Origin: Micrococcus terreus
GTDB taxonomy: Bacteria > Actinomycetota > Actinomycetes > Actinomycetales > Micrococcaceae
Assembly (NCBI RefSeq): GCF_900116905.1
Contig: NZ_FPCG01000003.1
Location: 124,001 to 188,000 of the forward strand
DNA: 64,000 bases
Direction: 5' to 3'
In this document: one piece after another, positions 16,431 through 25,379 of the stretch
Layout of the letters: the number at the start of each line of letters is the position of its first letter
How positions within the stretch are numbered: the stretch's first letter is position 1
Program-made: the position numbers and the translations under genes
Notes under the pieces: generated by a model
Seen by the model: only the letters and a program-made list of their open reading frames with translations
Told to the model about the DNA's origin: nothing
Databases searched by the model: none

Positions 16431-19400
16431 TGTCGCGACGGAACTACAGCGGAGGCCGTTCCCAGCCACCCCGCTCGAACTGGAACTCTGCGCTGCAGAA
16501 CGCCCAGGCGCCGTCCTTCCCGCAGATCAGCCGTGCCGAGATCCGTGAGCTCGTGGGTCCGCAGTCTGCACAACGTGGCTGGATCTACGCCGAAGAGGGC
16601 GCCGTCACCCGCCTGCAGTGGTCGATCGACGGCACCGGCACCACGCGCGAGGGCAAGCGCCAGCTCCAGGGCACCCTGTTCGGCACGGTCGCCGGCAGCG
16701 GCAACAACGCCTACGGTGCCGCGGTCATCCTCTGGCCGGACGCGGACGAACAGACCATCACCGGCCCCGCCTCCGTCCGGCTCTGGCGTCCCATCCGCAG
16801 CTCGTGCACCTGCCCCGTCGCACCGGAGTGCAAGCATGTGGCCGCCCTGATGTACGAGTCCACCAGCCGCGCCCTGCGGGCCGCAAACCCCCACGGCTTT
16901 CCCGACGACGGCCCCTCACCTCTCGCAGATCACGCACCGGAGCAGGTGAATGGTCGGGACGGGGACGACGAGTACGACCCGGGCTCTGCACCGTTCAACC
17001 CGGCAGACCTGCGCCTGCCGGGGTCCCATGAGGTGCGTCCACCGGAGGCGCTGACCTCGGCCAGGTCCCGTGTCACGGGTGCTGCGCCGATGCCCTACCA
17101 GGCACCCCAGCCACCGGCACCGCCGTCCTGGCGGCAGGTGCTCTCCGGCAACCCCGGGGGAGCGGGATCGCGCGGGCCCCTCACCCAGAGTCCTGCCGCT
17201 GAGATGCCCCTGGCGATCGGCGTGGAGCTGCGCACCGAACCCCAGCCCGGTGCGCGCCGCTGGGGTGCCACCGCCACCACGCTCGAGGACCTGACGACCC
17301 CGGAGAACCGCTTCAGCCTCCGTCTGATCCCGCTCAAACCCGGCGCCAAGGACAACTGGATCAAGGGCGGACTGACCTGGCGTGCGTTCCAGTACCCCGG
17401 CACCCAGTTCGGACTGCGCCGGGACCACGCGGACATCTTCGGCCAGCTCTACCGGCTCTACCAGGCCGACAATCCGCACCTGCATGGCAGCGAGGCCGAA
17501 CTGCAGTGGGAGAGCTTCCGCAGCCCCGCCGCTTGGCTGCTGCTCCAGCGCGCCGTGGCACTCGGCGTGGAGTTCGACCCCCGGGGGATCCTCGGGCACG
17601 TCAGCGTCGCCACCGATCAGGCCTCCGTCCACCTGGACCTGAGCGAGACGGATCCGGCCGCCTCCCTGGACACCGTCACGAAGGGGCCCTCACCGATCGC
17701 CGTGCGCGTCGTCGTCGGGGCGGAAGGCGAGGAGCTGGAGACCCCGCGCCGCGTGGGCCCCTATGGCGTGTTCATCGTGGAGCTGCCCGAGTCCCCAGGC
17801 CGGAGCTCGAAGGGGTCCGTGCGGCTGCGGCTCATTCCCACGGCGGACGAGATCCCCGCCCCCGCTCGGGAGCTGCTGGACCGGGGCGGGCAGATGATCA
17901 TCCCGAGCGAGGAACAGGGTGAGTTCCTGCGGGAGTTCACCCCGCGTCTGCAGGCCCAGGTCCAGGTGACCAGTGCGGACCAGACCGTGAAGCTGGCCGA
18001 GGTCGCCCCGCCGGTGCTGGTGCTGCAGGCCGTCTACTCCGGGGATGACCGCACCGAACTGCGCTGGTTCTGGCAGTACAGCGCCCCGGACCGGCAGCTG
18101 CCGGTGCTGCGCAGGGGAGTCGGCGCGGGGCGGCAGCTGCAGCACGAGCAGACTGTGCTGGAGGCCGTGCGACTGATCTGGCCGGACGCACTGGCCACGG
18201 ACGAGCAGACCTTGGACGGGGTGGCCACCGCCCGCTTCGCCGAGCACATCCTGCCCCGGCTGCTGGACGTGGAGCACGTAGAGGTCAACGTCACCGGAGA
18301 GCTGCCCGACTACGAGGAGCTCACCGGGGCGCCGCGCGTGCGCATCACCCAGATGACCACCGAGGACACCACCCGCACCGACTGGTTCGACCTCGGCTTC
18401 GAGATCACCCTGGGTGAGCGGCTCATCCCCTTCGTGGACGTCTTCTCCGCCCTCGCCGGAGGCAAGAAGTCCGTGATCCTGCCGGACCGGACCTACTTCA
18501 ACCTCAATGACCCCGTCTTCGACCAGCTGCGGGACCTGATCGCCGAGGCCCAGCAGTTGGGGGAGTGGGAGCCGGACAAACCTCGGATCAGCCGCTACCA
18601 GGTGACCCTGTGGGAGGACTTCGAGGACCTGGCCGAGGAGTCCGTCGAGGCGGTCAGCTGGCGGGAGACCGTCGGGGCGCTGCGGGACCTGAAACAGATC
18701 CCGGAGGTCCCGGCCCCCACCGGGCTGGACGCCACCCTGCGTTCCTACCAGCTCGAGGGCTACCAGTGGCTCAGCTTCCTCTACGAGCACCACCTCGGCG
18801 GGATCCTGGCCGATGACATGGGACTGGGCAAGACCCTGCAGACCCTGGCCCTGATGGTCCGCGCCCGCCAGCTGCGCCCGGAGGATCCGCCCTTCCTGGT
18901 GGTCGCGCCCTCCTCCGTGGTCTCCGTCTGGGCTCAGGAGGCAGCCCGGTTCGCTCCCGGACTGGACGTGCGCGTGCTGGACAGCACCGCCCGCAAGCGC
19001 AAGACCGACCTCGCCGAAGCCCGGGCCGGGGCCGACGTGGTGGTCACCTCCTACGCCGTGCTCCGCCTGGACGAAGAGGAGTACGGAGAACTGGAGTGGA
19101 CCGGACTGATCGCCGACGAGGCCCAGTTCATCAAGAACCGTTCCTCCAAGGTCCACGGGGCCGTGAAAGCCGTGCGGGCACCGTTCCGTCTCGCCATCAC
19201 CGGCACCCCCATGGAGAACTCCCTCACCGACCTCTGGGCCCTGCTCAACGTCACCGCACCGGGCCTGTTCGCCTCCCCGCGTGTGTTCTCCCAGGAGTAC
19301 ATCAAGCCGATCGAGGACCCAGACCCCTCGGACGACGGCGCACGCCGCGCCCAGGAGCGGATGGCCCGGCTGCGCCGCAGGATCCGGCCGTTCATGCTGC

Positions 19401-20152
19401 GCCGCACCAAGGACATGGTCGCCCACGACCTGCCCGAACGGCAGGAACAGGTGGTCGAGGTGCCCCTGCAGCCCAAGCACCGGCGTCTCTACGACCAGGT
19501 GCTCCAGCGCGAGCGGCAGAAGGTCCTCGGTCTCATCCAGGACCTGGACAAGAACCGGTTCATCGTCTTCCGCTCCCTGACTCTGCTGCGCATGCTGGCC
19601 CTGGACCCGGCGATCGTGGACGAGGAGTACGCCGAAGTGCCCTCCTCGAAGCTCGAGGACCTGATGGAACGGCTCCAGGAGATCCTGGCCGAACAGCACC
19701 GGGTCATCCTGTTCAGCCAGTTCACCTCCTTCCTGGGCCGGGTGGCCGAACGGCTCTCCGCTGCGGGCGTCACCTACTCGTACCTGGACGGCTCCACGCG
19801 CAACCGCGGCGACGTGGTCAATGAGTTCCGCGAGGGCAACGCCTCCGTGTTCCTGATCAGCCTCAAGGCCGGTGGGTTCGGACTCACCCTGACCGAGGCG
19901 GACTACGTGATCCTGCTGGACCCCTGGTGGAACCCCGCAGCCGAGGCACAGGCCATCGACCGCGCCCACCGGATCGGGCAGACCAAGAACGTCATGGTCT
20001 ACCGGCTCGTGGCCGAGGGCACCATCGAGGAGAAGGTGCTGGCCCTGCAGCAGCGCAAGGCCGCCCTGTTCAGCTCCCTGACGGACGAGGACGCCGCATT
20101 CAGCCAGTCCATCACCGCCGACGACCTCCGCGAGCTGTTCTCCGGCTCCTGA
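16427..20152 (+). CDS. SWIM zinc finger, SNF2-family helicase
   Basis: A 1241-residue Swi2/Snf2 ATPase of the bacterial HepA type, expected to translocate on DNA and remodel protein-DNA complexes. A SWIM zinc motif (CTCPVAPECKH, about 127-137) binds nucleic acid or protein. A large middle region (170-760) resembles the bacterial SNF2 N-terminal extension. Motor motifs follow: I DDMGLGKTLQT (about 798), II ADEAQFIKN, III LAITGTPMENS, V/VI LKAGGFGLTLTEADYVI and QAIDRAHRIGQ. A GACGAC element is read as FPDDGPSPL just after the SWIM motif. The start overlaps the small membrane protein gene; an ATG 3 nt further in is equally possible. Confidence 0.9.
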   Translation: MMSRRNYSGGRSQPPRSNWNSALQNAQAPSFPQISRAEIRELVGPQSAQRGWIYAEEGAVTRLQWSIDGTGTTREGKRQLQGTLFGTVAGSGNNAYGAAVILWPDADEQTITGPASVRLWRPIRSSCTCPVAPECKHVAALMYESTSRALRAANPHGFPDDGPSPLADHAPEQVNGRDGDDEYDPGSAPFNPADLRLPGSHEVRPPEALTSARSRVTGAAPMPYQAPQPPAPPSWRQVLSGNPGGAGSRGPLTQSPAAEMPLAIGVELRTEPQPGARRWGATATTLEDLTTPENRFSLRLIPLKPGAKDNWIKGGLTWRAFQYPGTQFGLRRDHADIFGQLYRLYQADNPHLHGSEAELQWESFRSPAAWLLLQRAVALGVEFDPRGILGHVSVATDQASVHLDLSETDPAASLDTVTKGPSPIAVRVVVGAEGEELETPRRVGPYGVFIVELPESPGRSSKGSVRLRLIPTADEIPAPARELLDRGGQMIIPSEEQGEFLREFTPRLQAQVQVTSADQTVKLAEVAPPVLVLQAVYSGDDRTELRWFWQYSAPDRQLPVLRRGVGAGRQLQHEQTVLEAVRLIWPDALATDEQTLDGVATARFAEHILPRLLDVEHVEVNVTGELPDYEELTGAPRVRITQMTTEDTTRTDWFDLGFEITLGERLIPFVDVFSALAGGKKSVILPDRTYFNLNDPVFDQLRDLIAEAQQLGEWEPDKPRISRYQVTLWEDFEDLAEESVEAVSWRETVGALRDLKQIPEVPAPTGLDATLRSYQLEGYQWLSFLYEHHLGGILADDMGLGKTLQTLALMVRARQLRPEDPPFLVVAPSSVVSVWAQEAARFAPGLDVRVLDSTARKRKTDLAEARAGADVVVTSYAVLRLDEEEYGELEWTGLIADEAQFIKNRSSKVHGAVKAVRAPFRLAITGTPMENSLTDLWALLNVTAPGLFASPRVFSQEYIKPIEDPDPSDDGARRAQERMARLRRRIRPFMLRRTKDMVAHDLPERQEQVVEVPLQPKHRRLYDQVLQRERQKVLGLIQDLDKNRFIVFRSLTLLRMLALDPAIVDEEYAEVPSSKLEDLMERLQEILAEQHRVILFSQFTSFLGRVAERLSAAGVTYSYLDGSTRNRGDVVNEFREGNASVFLISLKAGGFGLTLTEADYVILLDPWWNPAAEAQAIDRAHRIGQTKNVMVYRLVAEGTIEEKVLALQQRKAALFSSLTDEDAAFSQSITADDLRELFSGS
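16898..16922 (+). repeat. GACGAC palindromic element, half copy inside the SNF2 gene
   Basis: TTTCCCGACGACGG followed by CCCCTCACCTC, one of the best half-element matches. It is read as FPDDGPSP in the variable linker after the SWIM motif. Confidence 0.65.
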
Positions 20153-20211
20153 GGATCGATCATCGCCGCTCCGACCTCGCAGGCTACTCGTCAGTAACCA
20201 ACCGTGGCACC

Positions 20212-20778
20212 ATGGGGAGCATGCATCTGATCTTCCGCACGCTCCTGCTGCTGATCCGCGCCCGCCGCAAGTCCAAGCTCACCATCTGGGACACCTCGTC
20301 CCTCCCGCTGCGCGCCCTGCCCACGGACGTGGACGTGGCCGTGCACATCAACAACGGGATGTACTTCTCCCTGATGGACCTGGGCCGGTTCGACCTGATG
20401 ATGCGCTCGGGCGTCTGGGACCTGATGCGCCGCAACAAGTGGTCCCCGGTGGTGCAGTCCGAGCAGATCACCTTCCGCCGCTCGATCAACCTGTGGCAGC
20501 AGTACACCCTGGAGACCAAGATGCTCGGCACCGATGACAAGTCGGTCTGGTTCGAGCAGCGCTTCGTGGTGGACGGGGAGATCTACGTCCGTGCCTACGT
20601 GGCCACCCGACTAGTCAGCAAGGACGGACCGGTCTCCAACGAGGACATCCTCCGCGCCGTGGAGCAGGAACTGGGGCAGCCCAACCCGGACGGCCGTCAG
20701 ATCCCCGACTGGCTGCACCAGTGGCGCGTGGACGCCGCCCTGCCCGGTTCTCGCAAACCGGCGCCCCACATCTGGTGA
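20212..20778 (+). CDS. Acyl-CoA thioesterase-like hotdog protein
   Basis: A 188-residue hotdog-fold protein of the 4-hydroxybenzoyl-CoA-thioesterase-like family. It has the characteristic VDVAVHINNGMYFSLMDLGR (Asn/His-bearing) segment near residue 42 and the later FEQRFVVDGEIYVRAYV strand. Such proteins hydrolyse acyl-CoA thioesters in the cytosol; the substrate is unknown. AACCGT 6 nt before ATG 20212 favours this start over ATG 20221, whose GGGGAG is too close to serve it. It follows the helicase with a short gap and precedes a membrane protein gene. Confidence 0.75.
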   Translation: MGSMHLIFRTLLLLIRARRKSKLTIWDTSSLPLRALPTDVDVAVHINNGMYFSLMDLGRFDLMMRSGVWDLMRRNKWSPVVQSEQITFRRSINLWQQYTLETKMLGTDDKSVWFEQRFVVDGEIYVRAYVATRLVSKDGPVSNEDILRAVEQELGQPNPDGRQIPDWLHQWRVDAALPGSRKPAPHIW

Positions 20779-20812
20779 CCTCGGCCGAGGCGGCCACGGA
20801 AAGGCACAACCT

Positions 20813-21487
20813 ATGCATCTGCCCTGGCAGGCACGCCGATTCATATCCCTGATCATCGGGCTGGTCCTCTCGCTGACCTACGCCCTCTGGGGTGTGCCGT
20901 TCGTGGGGATGCTGGCAGGTCTCAGTGGACTCTCGCCAGCCGACGCCGCCAGTCCCGCCCCGGCCTGGAGCATGGTCACCATGACGCTGGGTGGACTGCT
21001 GGCCTCTGTCCCCGCAGCGGTGGCGTTCGTCGCCTGGGTCCTCGGGGACGCGGCACAGGGTGCGGGTCAGGGCGCCGATATCGCCCGGATGACCCCCATG
21101 TCCCCGGAACGCCGAAGAGCGCTGATGAGCATGCGCCTGCTCGGCTGGCTAGTGGTGCTGGGAATGCTGGTGGGCATGATGTTCTCGTCGACTGGGCTGT
21201 TCGACTCCTGGTCAGAAGGCATGCGGAGCCTGACGGGGGTCGGACTGGACCTCACGGTCGCCCAGGCTACGGCTGCAGCTGCCCAGATCCAGGCGTTCCC
21301 GTTCTCTGCGGCCGGCCTGTTCGCTCTCTCACTGCTCTACTCGGTCCTGCCGGTGCACTTCAGCCGCGCGACGGCGCGGGGCACCTGGGTGCCGTGGAGA
21401 GTGTTGGCGTGGGGCGTCGTCATGTGGTTGGCCTGTGTGCTGGTGGCCGTTCTTCCCACGTACCTGGACCTGACGGCGACGAACTGA
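20813..21487 (+). CDS. Membrane protein of unknown function
   Basis: A 224-residue protein with about five hydrophobic segments: residues 9-35, 53-80, 107-125, a weaker one near 160, and 195-220. A charged cytosolic stretch ARMTPMSPERRRALMS lies in the middle. A weak GGAAAGG precedes the ATG. The same strand and a 34-nt gap from the thioesterase gene suggest co-transcription. No family is recognised; permease-like helices without substrate motifs are all that can be said. Confidence 0.65.
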   Translation: MHLPWQARRFISLIIGLVLSLTYALWGVPFVGMLAGLSGLSPADAASPAPAWSMVTMTLGGLLASVPAAVAFVAWVLGDAAQGAGQGADIARMTPMSPERRRALMSMRLLGWLVVLGMLVGMMFSSTGLFDSWSEGMRSLTGVGLDLTVAQATAAAAQIQAFPFSAAGLFALSLLYSVLPVHFSRATARGTWVPWRVLAWGVVMWLACVLVAVLPTYLDLTATN

Positions 21488-21560
21488 TCTGATCGGGGCC
21501 GCCAGGAGCACACCGTCCACCCAGTGAGACAAATCACCTGAACCGGGGCAAGATGGACGG

Positions 21561-23579
21561 GTGAACAACCGTCTGCTGATCATCGCTGGTCTGTCCCTGC
21601 TCGCCGTGGCCACGCTGCTGGCCGCGAACCTCGGTTCTGCGGGCTGGTACATCCTGGCCGCCGTGGTGGTGGCGCTGCTGATCCTGGGGATCTGGGACAT
21701 GACCCAGAAGCGCCACGCGATCCTGCGCAACTTCCCGGTGCTCGGGCACATGCGCTACCTGCTGGAGTCCATCCGGCCGGAGATCCAGCAGTACTTCATC
21801 GAGCGCAACTTCGACGGCAAGCCCTTCGACCGCGACTCCCGCTCCCTGGTCTACTCCCGCTCCAAGGGGCAGGACGACCACAAGGCCTTCGGCACCGAAC
21901 GGGACACCGGCGAGATCGGCTACGAGTTCCTGCTGCACTCCACCGCCCCCGTGAACCCGCCGGAGCAGATCCCCACCGTGCGGATCGGCGGTCCGGACTG
22001 CACCCAGCCGGCCGAGATCTCGCTGATGAACATCTCCTCGATGTCCTTCGGCTCGCTGTCCAAGAATGCCGTGCTCGCCATGAACAAGGGCGCCGGCATG
22101 GGCGGATTCATCCATGAGACCGGCGAGGGCGGACTGACCAAGTACCACCAGGGCAACGGCGCGGACCTGTTCTGGGAGATCGGCTCGGGCTACTTCGGCT
22201 GCCGCACCCCGGAGGGGAAGTTCAACCCGGCGCGGTTCGCCGAGAAAGCCACCCTGCCGGAGGTCAAGGGCATCACCATCAAGATCTCCCAGGGCGCCAA
22301 GCCCGGACTGGGCGGTGTGCTGCCCGGCGCCAAGGTCACCCCGCAGATCGCCGAGGCCCGTGAAGTCCCGGTCGGCGAGGACTGCGTCTCCCCAGCCTCG
22401 CACTCCGCTTTCCGCACGCCCCGGGAGATGGTCCGGTTCATCGGCCAGCTGCGCGAGCTCTCCGGCGGCAAGCCCGTGGGCATCAAGTTCTGCGTGGGCT
22501 CCCGCACGGACGTGCTGGCCATGTGCAAGGCCATGTGGGAGGAGCGGATCGCCCCGGACTTCATCATCGTGGACGGCTCCGAGGGCGGCACCGGCGCGGC
22601 CCCGCTGGAGTACTCCGACCACGTGGGCACCCCTCTGACCGAGGGCCTGATGCTGGTGCACAACGCCCTGGTCGGCGCCGGTCTGCGCCACATGATCAAG
22701 ATCGGTGCTGCCGGCAAGGTGGTCTCCGGCTCGGACATCGTCAAGCGGCTGATCCAGGGCGCGGACTTCACCATGTCCGCCCGCGCCATGATGATGGCCA
22801 CCGGCTGCATCCAGGCACAGAAGTGCCACACCAACCACTGCCCGGTGGGTGTGGCCACGCAGGATGAGCGTCTGATGAAGGCCCTGGACGTGGACGACAA
22901 GTCCCACCGCGTGCACAACTACCACAAGCTCACCGTGCGCGAGGCGGTCCAGATCATGGCGTCCATGGGCGTCACCGAGCCCTCGCAGCTGAACACCCGC
23001 ATGCTGCGCCGCCGCGTGGACCACCTGAACACCCGCTCCTACGCCTCGATCTACCACTGGCTGCGCGAGGACGAGCTGCTCAACGAGCCCCCGCGCGGCT
23101 GGGCCGCCGACTGGGACGAGGCCGACGCCGACCACTTCGGCGAGCACGCACCCATCGGCTACCTGGACCGCAACCCCCAGTGGCGCGACGAGTTGGTCCC
23201 GGAGACCGAGCAGACCCGCACCCGCCGAGCGGTCTCCACCGAGACCTCTGCGCTACCGCTGCATGAGCTGCGCGCCGCTCTGGCCCAGGGCGGTCAGAAC
23301 GGACACCACGACGACGACTCTCTGGCAGGTGCCTCGGCTCACCGCGGCCAGGGGGCCGGGGGAGCAGGGGTCGCTGAGCAGGGCGGCGACGCGGTGGAGG
23401 GTGGCGGACGCGGCTCGTCCGGAACCGGCGGCCAGCAGCGCACCGGTGGCGTCAAGCCCGTCCGGGATGCGGATCCGGCCACCCACGGCACGGACCAGGA
23501 CCCGGTCTCGTGCCGCACGGACACCGGATCCACCCCGATCGTGGACGACTCCACCCGCCCCGAGGGCCGCCGCGGCTGA
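21561..23579 (+). CDS. Membrane-anchored FMN-binding glutamate synthase-like protein
   Basis: A 672-residue protein. Two N-terminal transmembrane helices (about 5-45) anchor a glutamate-synthase-like (GltB central) FMN barrel. It has LMNISSMSFGSLSKNAVLAM, KPVGIKFCVGSR, VDGSEGGTGAAPLEYSDHVG and a 3Fe-4S cysteine set C416/C422/C427 (CIQAQKCHTNHCPVGV). The amidotransferase domain is absent, so it is an oxidoreductase of unknown substrate. The last ~130 residues form a Gly/Ala/Asp-rich low-complexity tail after EQTRTRRAVS, unusual for the family. CAAGAT lies 6 nt before the GTG start. It heads an operon with DUF3237, amidohydrolase and MFS genes. Confidence 0.85.
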   Translation: MNNRLLIIAGLSLLAVATLLAANLGSAGWYILAAVVVALLILGIWDMTQKRHAILRNFPVLGHMRYLLESIRPEIQQYFIERNFDGKPFDRDSRSLVYSRSKGQDDHKAFGTERDTGEIGYEFLLHSTAPVNPPEQIPTVRIGGPDCTQPAEISLMNISSMSFGSLSKNAVLAMNKGAGMGGFIHETGEGGLTKYHQGNGADLFWEIGSGYFGCRTPEGKFNPARFAEKATLPEVKGITIKISQGAKPGLGGVLPGAKVTPQIAEAREVPVGEDCVSPASHSAFRTPREMVRFIGQLRELSGGKPVGIKFCVGSRTDVLAMCKAMWEERIAPDFIIVDGSEGGTGAAPLEYSDHVGTPLTEGLMLVHNALVGAGLRHMIKIGAAGKVVSGSDIVKRLIQGADFTMSARAMMMATGCIQAQKCHTNHCPVGVATQDERLMKALDVDDKSHRVHNYHKLTVREAVQIMASMGVTEPSQLNTRMLRRRVDHLNTRSYASIYHWLREDELLNEPPRGWAADWDEADADHFGEHAPIGYLDRNPQWRDELVPETEQTRTRRAVSTETSALPLHELRAALAQGGQNGHHDDDSLAGASAHRGQGAGGAGVAEQGGDAVEGGGRGSSGTGGQQRTGGVKPVRDADPATHGTDQDPVSCRTDTGSTPIVDDSTRPEGRRG

Positions 23580-24061
23580 TGGCTGATCCGCACAGCGGCG
23601 GGCTCTCTGCCCCAGAGCTGGAGTACCTGACCCACCTGGAGATCCTGGTGGGCACCCCGGTGGAGGTCGGGCAGACCCACGCGGGACTGCGCCGGATGAT
23701 CCCCATCCTCGGCGGCAGCGCCACGGGACCGGAGCTGACCGGCACCATCCTGCCCGGCGGCGCGGACTTCCAGGTGCTGCGCTCCGAGACGGTGACGGAC
23801 CTGGACGCCCGGTACGTGATCGAGTCGGACACCGGCGAACGGGTGTTCGTGACCAACCTGGCCTATCGCACAGGATCCGCCGAGGACGTGGCCGCGCTGG
23901 TCCGGGGCGAGCAGGTGCCCGCTGAGCGCATCTACTTCCGCTGCGCGCCCCGGTTCGAGGTGTCCGGCGCGGAGCTGTCCTGGCTGGAGTCCACCGTGGT
24001 GATCGGATCCGGCCGCCGGGAGCCGGACCGTGTGGTGATCGACCTCTGGTCGGTGCGCTGA
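23579..24061 (+). CDS. DUF3237 family protein
   Basis: A 160-residue beta-rich protein matching the DUF3237 pattern: ELEYLTHLEILVG at the start, then IPILGGSATGPELTGTILPGGADF, and RIYFRCAPRFEVSG near the end. The function is unknown. The start ATG shares bases with the preceding stop (TGATG), so translation is coupled to the glutamate-synthase-like protein. In this operon it may handle the same small metabolite as the flavoenzyme and the amidohydrolase. Confidence 0.75.
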   Translation: MADPHSGGLSAPELEYLTHLEILVGTPVEVGQTHAGLRRMIPILGGSATGPELTGTILPGGADFQVLRSETVTDLDARYVIESDTGERVFVTNLAYRTGSAEDVAALVRGEQVPAERIYFRCAPRFEVSGAELSWLESTVVIGSGRREPDRVVIDLWSVR

Positions 24062-24083
24062 ACGGACGGCTACGCTGGCGCCC

Positions 24084-25349
24084 ATGAGCACCTCTGCCGG
24101 AACCTCACCCAGCACCCAGACCTCCGTCCCCCAGGTCCCCGAGATCCCCGCCGAGGTGCGCGAGCGGATGCTCGAGGTGTACCAGCACCTGCACTCCCAC
24201 CCGGAACTGTCCATGCAGGAGCACCGCACGGCCGAGTTCATCGAGACCCAGCTGGACCGGCTCGGGATCGAGCACGTCCGCTGCGGCGGCACCGGCGTGG
24301 TCGGGATCCTGCGCAACGGGGACGGACCTGTGGTCGGCTTCCGTGCGGACTCGGACGCCCTCCCCATCGAGGAGGAGTCGGAGGTGCCCTACCGCAGCAC
24401 GGCCCGCGGCACCCTCCCGGACGGCACCGAGGTCCCGGTCATGCACGGCTGCGGTCATGACACCCACGTGACGGCCCTGCTCACCGCCGCCGAGGTCCTG
24501 GCCGCAGACACCGCCCGGTGGTCCGGCACCGTGGTGCTGATCTTCCAACCGGGCGAGGAGACCGGGGCCGGAGCCGCGGCCATGGTGGAGGACGGACTCT
24601 GGGACAAGGCCCCGCACCCGGAGATCGTCTACGGCCAGCATGTGATGCCCGGCCTGGCCGGCACCGTCAGCCTGGTCTCCGGGCCGGTCATGGCCTATGC
24701 CGACTCCTGGAAGGTGACCCTGTTCGGCGAGCAGTCCCACGGGTCCCAGCCGCAGGACTCGATCGACCCCATCGTCCAGGGCGCGCACATCATCACCCGC
24801 CTGCAGGGGATCGTCTCCCGTGAGGTCGCCCCGTTGCGTTCGGCCGTGGTCACCGTGGGCACCTTCCACGCCGGCCTGAAGGAGAACATCATCCCGGACC
24901 GGGCGGAGTTCACCCTGAACGTGCGCACCATGGACGACGACGTCCGTGAGCAGGTCCTGGCGGCCATCCGCCGCATCATCCTGGCCGAGGCACAGGCCTC
25001 CGGTGCCCCGGAACCGCAGATCGAGGAGCTCTACACCTTTCCCAAGAACCTCAACGACCCGGAGGCCACCCAGGCGCTCACCGAGGCCCTGCACAGCACC
25101 CTGGGCGAGGAGAACGTGCTGGAGACCGAGCCGAAGATGGGCTCGGAGGACTTCGGCCATCTGCCCACCGCGCTCGGCGTCCCGTCCGTGTTCTGGTTCT
25201 ACGGCGGGTTCGATCAGCAGACCGTGGACTCGGGCACCATGCCGGTGAACCACTCGCCCCGCTTCGTCCCGGTCCCCGAGCCCACCCTGTGGACCGCCGC
25301 GCGGGCCGCTCTGACCGCCATCCTGTCCCGGGTGGGTCACCGGCCCTGA
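24084..25349 (+). CDS. M20D family amidohydrolase (hippurate hydrolase-like)
   Basis: A 421-residue metallo-amidohydrolase of the M20D aminoacylase/hippuricase group, which cleaves N-acyl amino acids. Metal ligands are visible in HGCGHDTH (Cys and His), GEETGAGA (Glu-Glu), YGQHV (His) and the C-terminal NHSPRF (His). The dimerisation lid domain sits between about 205 and 320. The ATG lacks a Shine-Dalgarno but has TACGCT 7 nt upstream, suggesting an internal leaderless promoter. Downstream MFS genes could import or export its substrate. Confidence 0.9.
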   Translation: MSTSAGTSPSTQTSVPQVPEIPAEVRERMLEVYQHLHSHPELSMQEHRTAEFIETQLDRLGIEHVRCGGTGVVGILRNGDGPVVGFRADSDALPIEEESEVPYRSTARGTLPDGTEVPVMHGCGHDTHVTALLTAAEVLAADTARWSGTVVLIFQPGEETGAGAAAMVEDGLWDKAPHPEIVYGQHVMPGLAGTVSLVSGPVMAYADSWKVTLFGEQSHGSQPQDSIDPIVQGAHIITRLQGIVSREVAPLRSAVVTVGTFHAGLKENIIPDRAEFTLNVRTMDDDVREQVLAAIRRIILAEAQASGAPEPQIEELYTFPKNLNDPEATQALTEALHSTLGEENVLETEPKMGSEDFGHLPTALGVPSVFWFYGGFDQQTVDSGTMPVNHSPRFVPVPEPTLWTAARAALTAILSRVGHRP

Positions 25350-25379
25350 TTCGTCCGCCGGCGGCGTTACTCTGAACCC